From positions 99,708,696 to 99,772,695 of the forward strand of contig NC_135720.1 in the NCBI RefSeq assembly GCF_964656455.1: a stretch of 64,000 nt of DNA, given 5' to 3'. Origin of the DNA: Halichoerus grypus. Its lineage: Eukaryota; Chordata; Mammalia; Carnivora; Phocidae. A program made the position numbers and the translations under genes. The notes below the pieces were generated by a model. It had not been told where the DNA came from. It made no database searches and saw only the letters and a list, made by a program, of their open reading frames with translations. Shown here piece after piece: positions 39,768 to 51,639 of this stretch. The stretch's first letter is position 1. Each line of letters starts with the position of its first letter.

Positions 39768-42700
39768 ATGAAGATATTTTATCATCTCCTCCATTTTCTG
39801 TGTTATGTGACCTTCATCCTACCAGGTAAAATAAATGCTTGTTTATAGAGCTTCTAGCTAAAAATAGAAACACCAGATTATAAAATAACACAATCAAATC
39901 AATTAAAGAAGTCTCTTGATTGTGTTGAATCTGTTTCCTCATTAGAATAGTGTTATACTAATGTACTCAACTCGTTTTCTTTTTCTTTTTTTTTTTTTAG
40001 GATTTTGTTTATTTATTTGACAGAGAGAGAGATAGCGAGAGCAGGAACACAAGCAGGGGGAGTGGGAGAGGGAGAAGCAGGCTTCCCACCAAGCAGGGAG
40101 CCCAATGCGGGCTTGATCCCAGGACTCCAGGATCATGACCTGAGCAGAAGGCAGATGCTTAATGACTGAGCCACCCAGGCGCCCTCTCAACTCATTTTAT
40201 TTTAAAGATTTTAATTTATTTAAGAGAGAGAAAGAGAGAGAGAGAGCAGGAGCAGGGGGAGAGGCAGAGGGACAAGCAGACTCCTTGCTGAGCGCAAAGC
40301 CAGAGCCCACACAGGGGTTGATCCCAGGACCCTGAGCCAAAATTAAGAGGTGGATGCTTAACCAACTGAGCCACCCAGGCCCCTTCAACTCATTTTGAAA
40401 ATTAATATGGTCAAGGTAGATCCTCTGGTTATTTTAGGTCTTGATTGTTTCAGATATTTTAAATTATTTTTAAAAATATAAATTAAAAAATTTATTTCTA
40501 AAATTCAGAAATGAAGATTTCATAATAAATTGGGTCTAGTAGGGGCGCCTGGGTGGCTTAGTCAGTTAAGTATCCAACTCTTGATTTTGCCTCAGGACAT
40601 GATCTCAGTGTCCTGGGATCTAGCCCCCATGTTGAGCTCTGAGCTCAGTAAGGAGTCTGCTTCTCCCTCTCCCTCTGCCTCTCCCCCTGCTGCTTGCGTG
40701 CTCTCCTCTCTCTCTCTCTCAAATAATTTTTAAAAATAAATAAACAAACAAACAAATAAGGCCCGGGGAAGATGAATGATTGAGAATAACAGTAAATATC
40801 TCCTGAGATATCAATAATAGAATCTATAAAATGATCCAGGATATAGTATCAAAATATGCTGGGCAATGAGATACAGTAGGAATAAAATGGCAAATAAGGA
40901 AATATTATCACAAAAAATCCTTGTTGAATTAGTTAATACATTAGTAAAGAAATTCAGCAATGGCTTTATGAATCAATTAAAAATAAATATTTAAGATACG
41001 TACTGCAATGAAGTGCACGTTGGAGATTTTATGATATTCTTGAGAGGTCTGTCCTCTGAGGGGATCCAGGCTCTCTAACAATGAAGATATAAATTGATAC
41101 CCAAAAGTGTTCTAATTTGGACCTAGAAAGTTGGGAATTCAAGAGGTGCAACATGTAACAGAAAGAGAACTGAATTCAAACTTGGAAGATCTAGATTTTA
41201 TTACTAGCTTCCTACTTAATAACTTCTGAACCTTGCCACTAAGAGAACTTAAGTGATTTGCCAAAGTCTTTAACAATAAAAAAAAAAAAGAAAATACAAG
41301 CAGAATCAATAACAACCACAATCTTAAATAAAAAGTCTGATATAAAATATTGTGCTTGCTAATTGTATGCACCTCAAAAGACTGCAGTTAGGATTTAGCA
41401 TAATAATGTACCAGTAAGTAGCCCTACAAACTGAAAATTAGTCTACCAATTTAGATACTATTATAATTATTATAGTTGCTGATGTTATAGTTATTATGAT
41501 TATCATTTTTTAAAGGTTTATTTATTTTAGAGAGAAAGAGAGACAGAGAGGGAGAGCGTGCATGTGGGGCGGGGGGGTTGCCAGTGGGAGAGGGAGAGAA
41601 AGTCTTAAGCAGACTTCGTGATGATGACCCTGAGATCACGACCTGGGCTGAAACCAATAGTCGGAGGCTTAACTGACTGCTCCACCCAGGCGCCCCTGAT
41701 ATTATAGTTATTAATAATGAAGGGGAACTGAGGAAGTGGGGACCTCAAAGATGAGTAGGGAGGATGTTGAGGCCCATGGTGCTAGTGTGTCAATCAATAA
41801 CCATGTAATACTGAGTGGCTAGTGATCTACTGAGCACAATGCTGGACACTAAGGAAACAAAAATAAAAGAAACACACAGTAATTCTCCAGGCATATTAAA
41901 AGCTAGTTGAATAAACTCAGATAAATCAATGAATTCCTTGAATTAGAAGGTTTATAAAAGTATGCTCTAAATAGTAAGAATGGTGGAATTATGGCATGGC
42001 AATTGTGGAGGTTTGGGAAAATGTCCTGAATTCTCTGATGAAGAGCTTTGAAACTGGGGATAAGACACTTGTATTTAGACCTTGGAAGGTGAGAGAAAGA
42101 AAGGGAAGACAAGAAGTAAATATGCGTGTCTAGCATGTGCCAAACCCCATTTTGTAACTTCTCATGTAGGTATCTAATCTGACCATCCAGACAACACTCT
42201 GAGATACCTGTTATTGCCTCTTTTTATACAAGAGGAAAATGACATCAAAGGAGAGAGTTTTTCAAGGTCACACCTATTATACTGTGTGATAAGTGGAATA
42301 TAAATATTGGAATACAAAATCCTAGCATATTTGTTCTTTATATTTCATTATGCTTTCTATAGAAGACACTGAGGTTAAAGTACAAGATGAATAGATTATT
42401 TGGCCAAAAGCAGTGAAGTCACATGGGAATATAGGTGTGCTTCAGATGTGTGGGGACTAAACCATTTGCTGAGCATTGCAGAAAACTTTAAATAATGTAA
42501 TGAAGACACTTAGTGTATGAATATGACCACAAACTTTCCTTTACCTTTTGATCATTCAAACAGATACTAAGTTATAATGTGTACTGAAATGGACAGAATG
42601 CTCTACATTTGGCCTTTGCTGGACCAAAAAAATAGGAAGGGTAATACAAGGTATCAGAGTGAGTGGCTTTGAAGGAGTTTATAGAGTAGTACATATCAAT

Positions 42701-45700
42701 TACACAATGGTGTGGTTTGTCTATTTATAGAACCTTAAAGTCATTAAAGAAACAATAAAAAGTATTCAGTCTAAGTGGATACTTTGTGAAGATGTAAGAT
42801 GAGTGATCCAAGCAGAGTGATACCATGCTGGAGGGAGAGTTATAGAAAATTGATAGAGAATAATACTGACGATGGTTAAAACATGACAGAATGAGCAGTA
42901 TTTTAGTCAGTATTTTAGTACAAGCATAACATAATCCATAGAGATAGTGAAAACAGCATACTAGTGGTTTATAGAGTGAGCTTGTCATCAAATAGATCAG
43001 AGTTTATATTAAGGACCTGAGCCTCCTTTGTAGTTGTGGAGAAGCTTTAATTCCTTTAACTGTACAATGGAAAGGTAATACCATTAATTTTATAAGGTTT
43101 TGCAAAGATTCAGAGATAATGTAAGCAAAACATTTATCACATTCAATATCATATTGCAGTATTTCAAGAAATGGAAAAATAGAAGTAGAAGTAGAAAACA
43201 GAAAAAGAGGAGAGGAAGTAGTTGAGAAAGAATACAAGGTACTGTCTCAGTATAGCCACTTGTTAAGATGTCTCAGAATGGACCTTAAATGACAGAAACA
43301 TGGTGGCCTTAGAAACTTTAAGATGTATTGCTTGGTGCATGGGAGGCTGAGTCTAAAATAGTGGAGGAGAGACATTCACCTGTGTTGAATTGTTGGTGGA
43401 AAGACAGTAATGGTCCCGGTGCTCTAGATTTTATTAAATTTAAAATCAAGTTGATTTGGTTACAAATGAGAATTACCAATAAAATGTTGGGAGAAAAGTG
43501 GAGCTCATAAAAATAAATAACCTCTTTCAATAGGCCAGGATTTCACTGACTAGCTAAGTAACTTCTCAACCTATCCAGAAAGATGCTATATGACAAATGA
43601 ATACCATGTTAGTGCTTCTCTTGCGGCAATGATTTGTTTTTATTATTTTGTACTTGTTAAGGTAATTTGCAAATTAGTCTTAATATTTTTCTATATTTTC
43701 ATCCACCTGACTTAAAGAATTATACCTTCTTCAATATCCTTGAATAAGCTAAGGAAAAATAAAACACAAATATTAATATTTTAGAGTATTTTATGACTTT
43801 TACATGATGGTACTATTAATTGATAGGAAGTGTCTTCAACAGTAGAGATCCAGGTACCAACTGTAAGATAAGAGACAAGTGCAACCGTTACCAGACTGAC
43901 AATATTTGAGAAATAGAAAAGAAAAAAGAAAAAAAGGATTTAATTCTAAGCTCTGAATAAGAGGTCGGTAAGAGATGGGGAACAGAAGGTGACCTTAAAT
44001 TCTCAGTTATCCAACTTTGAGTTAAGACATCAAAGTCAAGGGAACTGACAAATAATTCCACATAGAGGAGCTAAAATTATTTTATTTAAATTTGTCTAAA
44101 GTAAAATTTTTCTTACGTTCAGGTTGCAGAAAGGAAACCCACTTATTAAGCATATATACAGTATATTAAGTATGTATTACTATTGATTCTTTGTATGGGT
44201 AAACATATTCATCTTAATAAAATTCTATTTTGTCATTCAGTGCTCAACTTCTGATTTTCACATCTTCAGGTTCCTCCATAGTCATAAAATACTTAAAGGT
44301 CCTAGAGACAACGAGCTACCATAAGCAATATCAAATTTGAGACAATATCCAGATCTGTTGACTGTTTGTCATATGTCACTTTCCAACTTTTTCAATGTAG
44401 AGGCCATGGATTACATATTTAAAATGCAAATTCTGGTTTGGAACAATTTAAGATTGAACCCTGGGTTAAGCATGTATTAGTTTTGCAACCTTGGGCAAAT
44501 TATTTGGTCACTCAAAGCCTCAGGTTTTTTATCTGAACAGCACCAACCTCAAAGTTTTATGGCAGTTAAATGAGATAATGTATGCAAAATATTCAAAACA
44601 ACACCTGACACACAGTAGGTTTTCAATGAAGGAAATTTATTTGTGTTATTATTAGTTTTTGAACTTAAACATATCATATGCTCTTTCAACTCTAGGATGA
44701 GAATCATACTACTTGTCTGACTGGTTCTTGTTCTTTTTATACTCCTCCTGTGCATTTGAATAACACTTGCTCATTTTTTAAGGTTAAATTTTCATATCAC
44801 TCTTCCATGATACAACACCATGACATTAAGCAAACACTTATCTGTTCACACATTAGACCTAATATATTTCTCTATCATGGTACTTAATTAGCCTATCTCT
44901 CTCTCTCTCACTCTCGCTTTGGCTCAGTGTTTTGCTTTACCTCCAGAAAAAGCCCACCACCTGGTCTAAAAGTTGTAGTCAATAAGGATTTAATTTCAAC
45001 TATAGTCTTTTGTTCACCATTAATTAATAACAGTTCTTAATCTGTGAGAAACTATTATGTTCCAGACACTATTGTACACCTGTTTATGTGTTAATTCATC
45101 ATGTTTCATAGAGACTCTGTGAATGAGATACCATTTTCTCCATTTTACACATGAAGCAACTGAGGCTCATAGGGCTTACCCAAAGTTACTTAGCTAGCAA
45201 ATAACAGCATTAAACTTCAAGCTTAGAGTCCACGGCTGTAAACTCTGCAGTTAGAAAAACTATCAATTTGTACCATACAAAGATTTTGAAAAATTAGTGA
45301 TTTGTTGTCGACCTCTGAAAGTCGGGGACCTCGGGCTGTTTGCTCGGGGTCCCTGTGCCTGGCTACACTGTTGTCTCTTTTTGGGGCAGTGAAGGAACTG
45401 AGAAAAAGAGACGACAGTAAAGCGAGGCACAGGGGACCCCGAGCGAACAGCCTGAGGTCCACGACTCTCTGAGGTCGACAATTTGTTTGCTTTACTTGAT
45501 GTTAAAACTTTACAATAAAAATTATAGTAGTCTGTTTCACATAGCAGCAACCTGATATTAAAACATAATATAAAATTATAACAGTTTTTTTCATATAGCC
45601 TCTCCCATGCACTGAGAGGAATATATGGACAAAAAAAAACAAAACAAAAAACACGAAACAATTGCTTAAAGGCATTGCAGAGTAAATGGGTCAATTAAAA

Positions 45701-48700
45701 GTTACAGTGAAAAGATCAAGTTGAGATCAACTTCTGAGGCTAGAAGCATTCTTCTCCCTAGAAGCATCTGACTATTCTTAAAGACACAGGAAAGAAGATG
45801 AAAAGCAGAAATCTGATAGTCTTATGCTACCACTGGGGCAAAAATTGTAAATCAGAGCCTGCAAAGGAAGGAGAACTATGGGAATACTGGTGTGCTTTGG
45901 CTGAGGATCCCAAAAAACTACAAACTAGGTCTAAGTTAAAAGGACATTAGTCCAGCCATCCAGCCGTCCCAGGAACTAATACCCACTTTTACATTATCTC
46001 AAGTTCTATAAATGGTTTAAGATTATCCAGGAAGCTTGGTTGGTAGTCTTAGCCGTCAACAAGGAACAATAATAAATCATTCTGGAGAAAGATAACATCA
46101 TTCCAGACCTCAAGCTATTTCCTCAATCTTTCATTAAAAATGTATGTGACAAAAATAATCAGGAACAAATGAAAACAGAACTATCCTATCAAAAATCAAA
46201 ACCAGCATACAAGGGAAGAGATTAACAAGGAATCCAGATAATGAAGTTACCAGACCTAGACTTTAAAATAACTGTGCTTAACTTGTTTAAATAAAGAAAA
46301 ACAAAAGTAAAAACTTGGCATAGATGTGAAGACTACAACAAAGAGCAAAAATAAAATTCCAGAACTGAAAAATTCATAAAGCAAAATTAAATACATATTG
46401 AATGTGTTAAATAGTTGCTTTTACATAATCAGTGAGATATTTAATGATGATGAAAGATGAACCAGAAGAAAATATCTGGAATGAAACAAGAGAAAATTAG
46501 AGGTTGAAAAATAAGAAAAAAGGTGAAGGAGGGTGGGAAGGATGAAGGAAAGAAGGAAGGTAGGAAAGAGGAAAAGAAGGAAGGGGGAAGAAAGGAAGAA
46601 ATGAAGGAAGGAAGGAAGACAAAGCATAGCAAACTGCTAAAAAACAAAACAAAACAAAACAATAAAGCAAAGCAAAAGTTGAAGAAAACAACATATCATT
46701 TTCAAAGGGTCAGATATTAAACTGAAAGTTGACTTCTCAAAAAACAACAAAGAAGTCAGAAGACAAGGTAGTGATATCTTCAGAGTCCTGAAAGAAAACA
46801 ACTATAATCTAGAATTCTGTATCAAATGAAAATACCCTCTAGGAGTGAAGATAACATAAGGATATTCTCAGATAAAAACAGAGAGTTCAACATCAGAGCT
46901 CCTGTATTAAGGGAAATTCTTAAAAGATTGTTTGGCCAGAAGGAGAATGATTTTCTATGTGGAAGCTCAGAAACACAGGAAAAAACAGAAAAACAAACAA
47001 AAAAAACAAACAAGCAATGATTTTTAATAAGACTTTGGTAAGTTGAAACTTCTAGCATAAACACAAAAAAAGAGTAAAAGATAATATAACTACACAATGG
47101 TAAATTATATGATGGGATTATAAAAAATAACCAATATATAGAAAAGAAGATAAGAAAAAAATAACAGGATATATTTCATCCAATATATATTACTATTATA
47201 AATATTAGTGTAAAGTTAAGAAAATAAGAGTGGATCTTTTGAATGTAGTGAATATAGTTTTGAATGTACTGAATAGTTTATATGAGAAATATCCAATATA
47301 TGAGAAAAGAGAAATTATAAAATCTAAAGGATAAGAAAGGATATAAAACCCCAACAAAAGCATGGTGAAGTAGTTATATTAGTATTATATAAAGTAGACA
47401 GTAAGAAAAAAATGCATTACTAGAGACAAAGAATGATTATTCAGAGTAATAAAAGATTCAATTCAACAGGATAATATTGCAACCATAAATTTAATGCAAC
47501 AAATAACTTAGTCTTGAAATATGTAAAAAAAAAAGAAAGACAAAAAGAGTAGAGAACACCATAATAATGGGTGATGATAACACACCTTCCTCAGTTACAC
47601 AGAAAACAGAGAAAAACAAACAACATAAATGTAAGAATAAGAAGATATAAATATGAAGATTAACGAAACTCAACCTAATTCAAAGAAGAAATATCAGTGA
47701 GTATGAGAAAATATCATCATCTGAATGGTAATAAAAATGAGAGCACAAAGCTCATAGAACACAGCTACAGTAGAGTTTACAGGGAAATTCATACCATTGT
47801 ATTCATATATCTGAACAGAATAGTGTGGTACTGGTCAAAGAGTAAACAAATAGATCAATAAAACAGGACAGAGATCTCAGAAATAGATCCCTATAAATAT
47901 AGTCAACTGATACTTGACAAAAGAGCAAAGGCAATATAATGAAGAAATGACAGTCTCTTCAACAGCTGATGTTGGAACAAGTGGATGTCCACATGTGAAA
48001 AAAGTGAATCTAGACTAGTGAATAAGCTTGAAATGGCTCATAGATCCAGATGTAAAATGCAAAATTATAAAACTCCTAGAACATAACATAGAAGAAACCT
48101 AGATGTCCTTGGGGATGGCAATGACTTTCTGGATACAGCACCAAAGGCACGATCCACGAAAGAAAGAGCTGATAAGCTGGACTTCATTAAAACTAAAGAC
48201 TTCTGCCCTGAGAAATAGAACAACAAGATAACGAGATGACAAGCCACAAACTGGGAGAAATATTCACAATAGACACATGCGATAAAGGACCATTATCCAA
48301 AACATACAAAGAACATTTAAAACTCAACAATAAGGAAACAAAACAAAATAAAAACAAAAGGACCAAAAAACTTAACAGACATCTCATCAAAGAAGTTATA
48401 CAAATGGCAAGTAAGCATATGAAAGGATGTTCCACGTCATATGTCATCAGGGAAATGTAAATTGAAACGAAATAACATTTTATACCTATTAAAACAGCTA
48501 AAATTTGGAATACTGGTAAAACCAAATTGTGGTGAGCATATGGAGCAACAGGAACTCTCATATACTGCTGATGGGATTGCAAAATGATATAGCTACTTTG
48601 GAGCACAGTTTGGCAGTTTCTTATAAAACTAAAGATACTGGGGGTGTCTGGATGGCTCAGTCGGTTAAGGGTCTGCCTTTGGCTCAGGTCATGATCCCAG

Positions 48701-50290
48701 GGTCCTCAGCAGGGAGCCTGCTTCTCCCTCTCTCTGTCCCTCTCCCTACTCATTTTTTCTCTCTCTCTCTAAAATAAATAAATAAAATATTAAAATAAAC
48801 TAACCATACTGGTACCATATCACAGCATTATGCTCCTTGGTATTTACCCAAAGCAGTTGAAAACTTCTGCCCACACAAAAACCTGCACATGAATGTTTAT
48901 AAACAGCTTTATTCCTAATTTCCAAAACTTGGAATCATCCAAGATATTTTTCAGTAGGTAAATGGATAGATCAACTGTGATATATCCAGACAACGGAATG
49001 TTAATTAATGCTAAAAAAAAATGAGCTATCAAATCATGAAAAGACATGTAAGAACTTTAAATTCATATTACTAAGTGAAAGAAGCTAATCTAAAAATGCT
49101 GTGTACGATATGATTTCTACTATATAACATTCTTGGGAAAGCAAAACTATGAAGGCAGTAAAAAAAACAATAGTTGGAAGAGGAGGGAGGGGAGAGATGA
49201 ATAAGCAGAGCCCAGAAGATTTTTAGGGCACTGAAAATACTTTGTATAATATTATAATAATGGATATATTTAATTATACATTTGCCCAAACCCAAAGAAT
49301 GCACAACACGAAGAATGAACCATAGTGAAAACTATGGACTTTGGGTGGTTATGATGTGTCAATGTAGCTTCATCCTTGGTAAAAAATGTACCCTTCTGGT
49401 GGATGATGTTGATAATGGGGAAGGTTATGCATATTTAGGGGCAGGGAGTACATAGGAATGTGCCTTTCTTTCAATATGTGCCTTTCTTTCAATTTTTTTG
49501 TAAACCTAAAACTGCTCTAAAAATAAAGCCTTTAAAAAATTTTTAAAGAGAACTCATGAATTCTTTTAAAAAATTATATAATAACATAATAAGGAAAGTA
49601 TATGAACTATTAAAGAAAAAAGAAAAATTGTTCAGAACAAATACTAACAGCATAAAAATTAAAACTGCAGTGGACACCATTTTATTTGGGGGCAAAAGTT
49701 ACATATATTGCTGGTGCAATATATAAATTAATAACCCTGGGATCTAACTCTTCCACAATTATCTTAAATATGGCTCATGTAAATATTAAAATATGTACTA
49801 CAAATTTGCTTATTATAATCTTAAAATATTAAAATTTTAAATGCGACCTAATGGAAAAAATGGACAAACTGTCATATATTTCAAGGGAATATTATGTAGC
49901 TCTAAAAAATTTTTGAATCTTATTGAGGAGAATAATGTATGGCATAAAAATGTAATATATATTAATTTAAAACATGTTCAAACTTTGTATATATATATAT
50001 GGAAGTATGTAATATTTTAGTGTCTTCTTATTTTTTGGCATTTTATAAGTTCATTACCATGTATACATAGTACTTTTTGTCATCAGAAATAATATGTTCT
50101 TAAGTAAGAGATTAGTAATGTCGGTTACTCTTCTTTTACTATAGCCACATGTACCTTGGTGGATCCTGATCGGTGCACAAAACAGTTCGGTTACTGTAGA
50201 AGACGCTGCTTTAAATATGAAAAGCAAATTGATATATGTCTCTCACCAAGTAAAATTTGCTGCATTGAGAGGTTATTTGAAGAAGATTAA
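39768..50290 (+). CDS. DEFB114: Beta-defensin 114 (two exons, 10.3 kb intron)
   Basis: Complete gene: exon 1 at 39768-39825, exon 2 at 50145-50290, 67 residues. Exon 1 encodes a 19-residue hydrophobic leader (MKIFYHLLHFLCYVTFILP) and ends with a phase-1 donor 'CCAG|gtaaaa'; exon 2 follows 'ttcttttactatag'. The six framework cysteines are residues 30, 37, 41, 51, 58 and 59 (C-x6-C-x3-C-x9-C-x6-CC). A seventh, Cys22, sits just after the leader. The mature part has nine Lys/Arg and eight Asp/Glu, so it is nearly neutral, with an acidic end FEED. The leader, TCTLV, CRRRC and EKQIDIC segments match human DEFB114 as I remember it. DEFB114 is a secreted antimicrobial peptide of the epididymis, reported to bind lipopolysaccharide. 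The intron holds SINEs, L1 pieces and a 175-bp palindrome but the exons and splice sites are intact. AATAAA signals follow at 50354 and 50373. Confidence 0.93.
39979..40185 (-). mobile_element. Carnivore tRNA-derived SINE, first of a tandem pair
   Basis: Left flank CTCAACTCGTTTT (39966-39978) and right flank CTCAACTCATTTT (40186-40198) are the target duplication with one difference. It lies in DEFB114 intron 1, antisense to the gene. Confidence 0.95.
40200..40384 (-). mobile_element. Carnivore tRNA-derived SINE, second of a tandem pair
   Basis: Same orientation as its neighbour and using the same target: TCAACTCATTTT at 40187-40198 and again at 40385-40396. The copies are diverged enough to be separate insertions and not a simple duplication. 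Confidence 0.95.
40542..40762 (+). mobile_element. Carnivore tRNA-derived SINE
   Basis: Head 'ggggcgcctgggtggcttag', (CT) run, tail of 'aaataaacaaacaaac' type. DEFB114 intron. Confidence 0.95.
40763..41496. other. DEFB114 intron, unassigned sequence
   Basis: AT-rich with an A-run at 41278-41290. No exon or repeat recognised. Confidence 0.5.
41497..41695 (-). mobile_element. Carnivore tRNA-derived SINE
   Basis: Flanked by CTGATGTTATAGTTATTA (41479-41496) and the same with one change (41696-41713). Confidence 0.95.
41714..45299. other. DEFB114 intron with MIR fossils
   Basis: MIR-like text occurs at about 42130-42300 (minus), 44440-44640 (plus, 'gcaaccttgggcaaattatt') and 45040-45235 (minus, 'ccattttacacatgaagcaa'). 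Part of the unassigned ancient repeat lies at 41820-41900. Otherwise AT-rich, with no additional defensin exon. Confidence 0.5.
45306..45480. mobile_element. 175-bp palindromic element with LTR-like ends and 6-bp TSD
   Basis: Left arm 45306-45382 and right arm 45403-45480 are inverted copies: about 9 mismatches and one gap over 78 positions, with a 20-bp spacer. The outer ends are TGTCGACCTC and its complement, so the element is bounded by TG…CA. The exact hexamer ATTTGT lies on each side (45300-45305, 45481-45486). TG…CA plus a 6-bp duplication is what beta-type (ERVK-like) retroviral integration leaves, but there is no TATA box, polyadenylation signal or retroviral gene inside. GC content is far above the surroundings. 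It could be an aberrant integrated LTR end, or a foldback/MITE-like DNA element of unknown family. It lies within DEFB114 intron 1 and would form a long hairpin in the pre-mRNA. The 143-residue minus frame across it looks incidental. Confidence 0.8.
45487..46520. other. DEFB114 intron, mostly unassigned
   Basis: From about 45990 the text ('atcattccagacctcaagct', 'gacctagactttaaaataac') resembles the 5' or internal region of old L1 elements. No gene. Confidence 0.4.
46523..46620. repeat. Imperfect (GGAA)n purine tract
   Basis: GGAAGGA/AAGAAGG units over about 100 bp. The Lys/Glu/Gly-rich plus frame and the Phe/Ser/Leu-rich minus frames are produced by it. Confidence 0.85.
46680..47780 (+). 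mobile_element. Old L1M-type internal region
   Basis: 'tcaaagggtcagatattaaa', 'tataatctagaattctgtat' and 'agattgtttggccagaagga' belong to old mammalian L1 text. All frames are broken. Confidence 0.55.
47790..49520 (+). mobile_element. Old L1: ORF2 3' end and 3'UTR, degenerate
   Basis: 'tagtgtggtactggtcaaag', 'aaagactatct'-type ORF2 phrases, 'aggaactctcatatactgct' and 'tgtgatatatccagacaacg' follow L1 order, closing with 'aaaactgctctaaaaataaa'. It is interrupted by a SINE at 48640. Same sense as DEFB114, inside its intron. Confidence 0.8.
48640..48796 (+). mobile_element. Carnivore tRNA-derived SINE with internal deletion
   Basis: Head 'gggggtgtctggatggctca'. About 35 bp between 'agggtcct' and 'cagcagggagcc' is missing compared with other copies. 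An 'aaactaa..atactgg' duplication flanks it. Confidence 0.93.
49521..50144. other. DEFB114 intron 3' end
   Basis: AT-rich, L1-like remnants ('caagggaatattatgtagct'). It ends in the pyrimidine tract and acceptor of exon 2. Confidence 0.45.
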
Positions 50291-50353
50291 TTTTGAAAAG
50301 GAAGATGTACCTGTGATCAAAGAAGTTTGTACACCAGTGCAGAGAGGTATAGG

Positions 50354-50382
50354 AATAAATTAGACTTTCTGTAATAAATAAA
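50354..50382 (+). terminator. Polyadenylation signals of DEFB114
   Basis: AATAAA at 50354-50359 and overlapping copies at 50373-50378 and 50377-50382, 64-90 bp after the stop codon. Confidence 0.7.
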
Positions 50383-50399
50383 GACATATGCCAATATTG

Positions 50400-51438
50400 A
50401 TATCTTCCTCTGTAGATATTAATTATGCATTCAGTGGAATGAGCTAAGACCTTTCTTATATTCTCAAGTTAGAGGTTTTATGATAGAGGTATATCTTTCA
50501 TTAATTTCCTATCATATGGATATCACCTTTGCTTCAGTTTAGAACCACTTTTGATCTGTCATGGTTTACCTAAACTTACACGATTGAACATTTGCCAACT
50601 TAACCATGACCTTATTGGAAATTTGATTGATGAAAATTAATACCCATAGACTTATCAGTTATCTAAATGTCATCATTATGTTATTGACATTGAGAAACAG
50701 GAAACCTCAGTACGAGATGAGGGCATAAGCTACATTACAGCGTGATGATATTCACTGGCCATTCCTTTCTTCTCTCCGAGTTCTGTTCGTGCAAGAAGGC
50801 ATATTAATTGAATATTATTTAATACGAATACTATTAAACTGGGTTTAAATACAATCTGAACTTTGGCCAGAGTCTAGACTCAAAACATTATCTTGGCAGT
50901 TTTGTACTTAGTTCTGAAGGGATGGAAAAATGCGTAAGTTCTGTTGTTTCATTCTCAATGTAAATACTAGACAGCACAAATAGTCTCTGTAATGATAAAA
51001 GTTAAGGGAAAAACATAGAGACTAGAATTTTTTTCCAGCTAAAAACAAAAGACCAATCAACCATTTATCAATATTTTACCAAGTTCCCAAACATTTTTGC
51101 TACTGTTTTTTTTTTTTTTAAACTAACTTAACAACTGGCCCAAGATTACTGCTTTTTTTTTTTAATTTTTAAATTTTTGTTTTTTTCCACTAGAGATCTA
51201 GTGAACCTCATGATAATATCTAGTTTAAATAGCTTGTTCCAGGACAGGCATCATATTGCCTCTGGGGATTTAAGTGCTGTGTACCTAAAAAACAAGAACA
51301 AACAAAAAAATATGTTTAATTCAAGTACAATGTCTAAGTTAGAGGCAAGAAGGGTAACCAAAGTCTGTACTTCTGCAGGATCAACAATCAGATATGAGGA
51401 TCAAAGTCAAGAATCTGAAAAGAGAAGAAAAAAAATGT
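50400..51438. other. Intergenic DNA downstream of DEFB114
   Basis: AT-rich, T-runs at 51108-51119 and 51153-51162. Searched for a DEFB133-like exon without success. Confidence 0.5.
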
Positions 51439-51632
51439 GGGGCGCCTGCGTGGCTCAGTCTTTGAGCGTCTGCCTTCGGCTCAGGTCATGATCCCAGGGT
51501 CCTGGGATCGAGCCCCGCATCGGGCTCCCTGGTCAGTGGGAAGCCTGCTTCTCCCTCTCCCACTCCCCCTGCCTGTGTTCCCTCTCTCTCGCTGTGTCTC
51601 TGTCAAATAAATAAAGAAAATCTTTAAAAAAA
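51439..51632 (+). mobile_element. Carnivore tRNA-derived SINE, near consensus
   Basis: Head 'ggggcgcctgcgtggctcag', body 'gatcgagccccgcatcgggc', CT region and AATAAA tail. Among the least diverged copies in the window. Confidence 0.96.
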
Positions 51633-51639
51633 TGCATAA

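Noticed and set aside
43855..43912. Short reading with two cysteines (CKIRDKC) before a stop
   Set aside because: Cysteine spacing does not fit a beta-defensin and there is no acceptor or second half.
45223..45694. Minus-strand frames of 79 and 143 residues with a leader-like start
   Set aside because: They cross the 175-bp palindrome and its flank; no family resemblance and no splice support.
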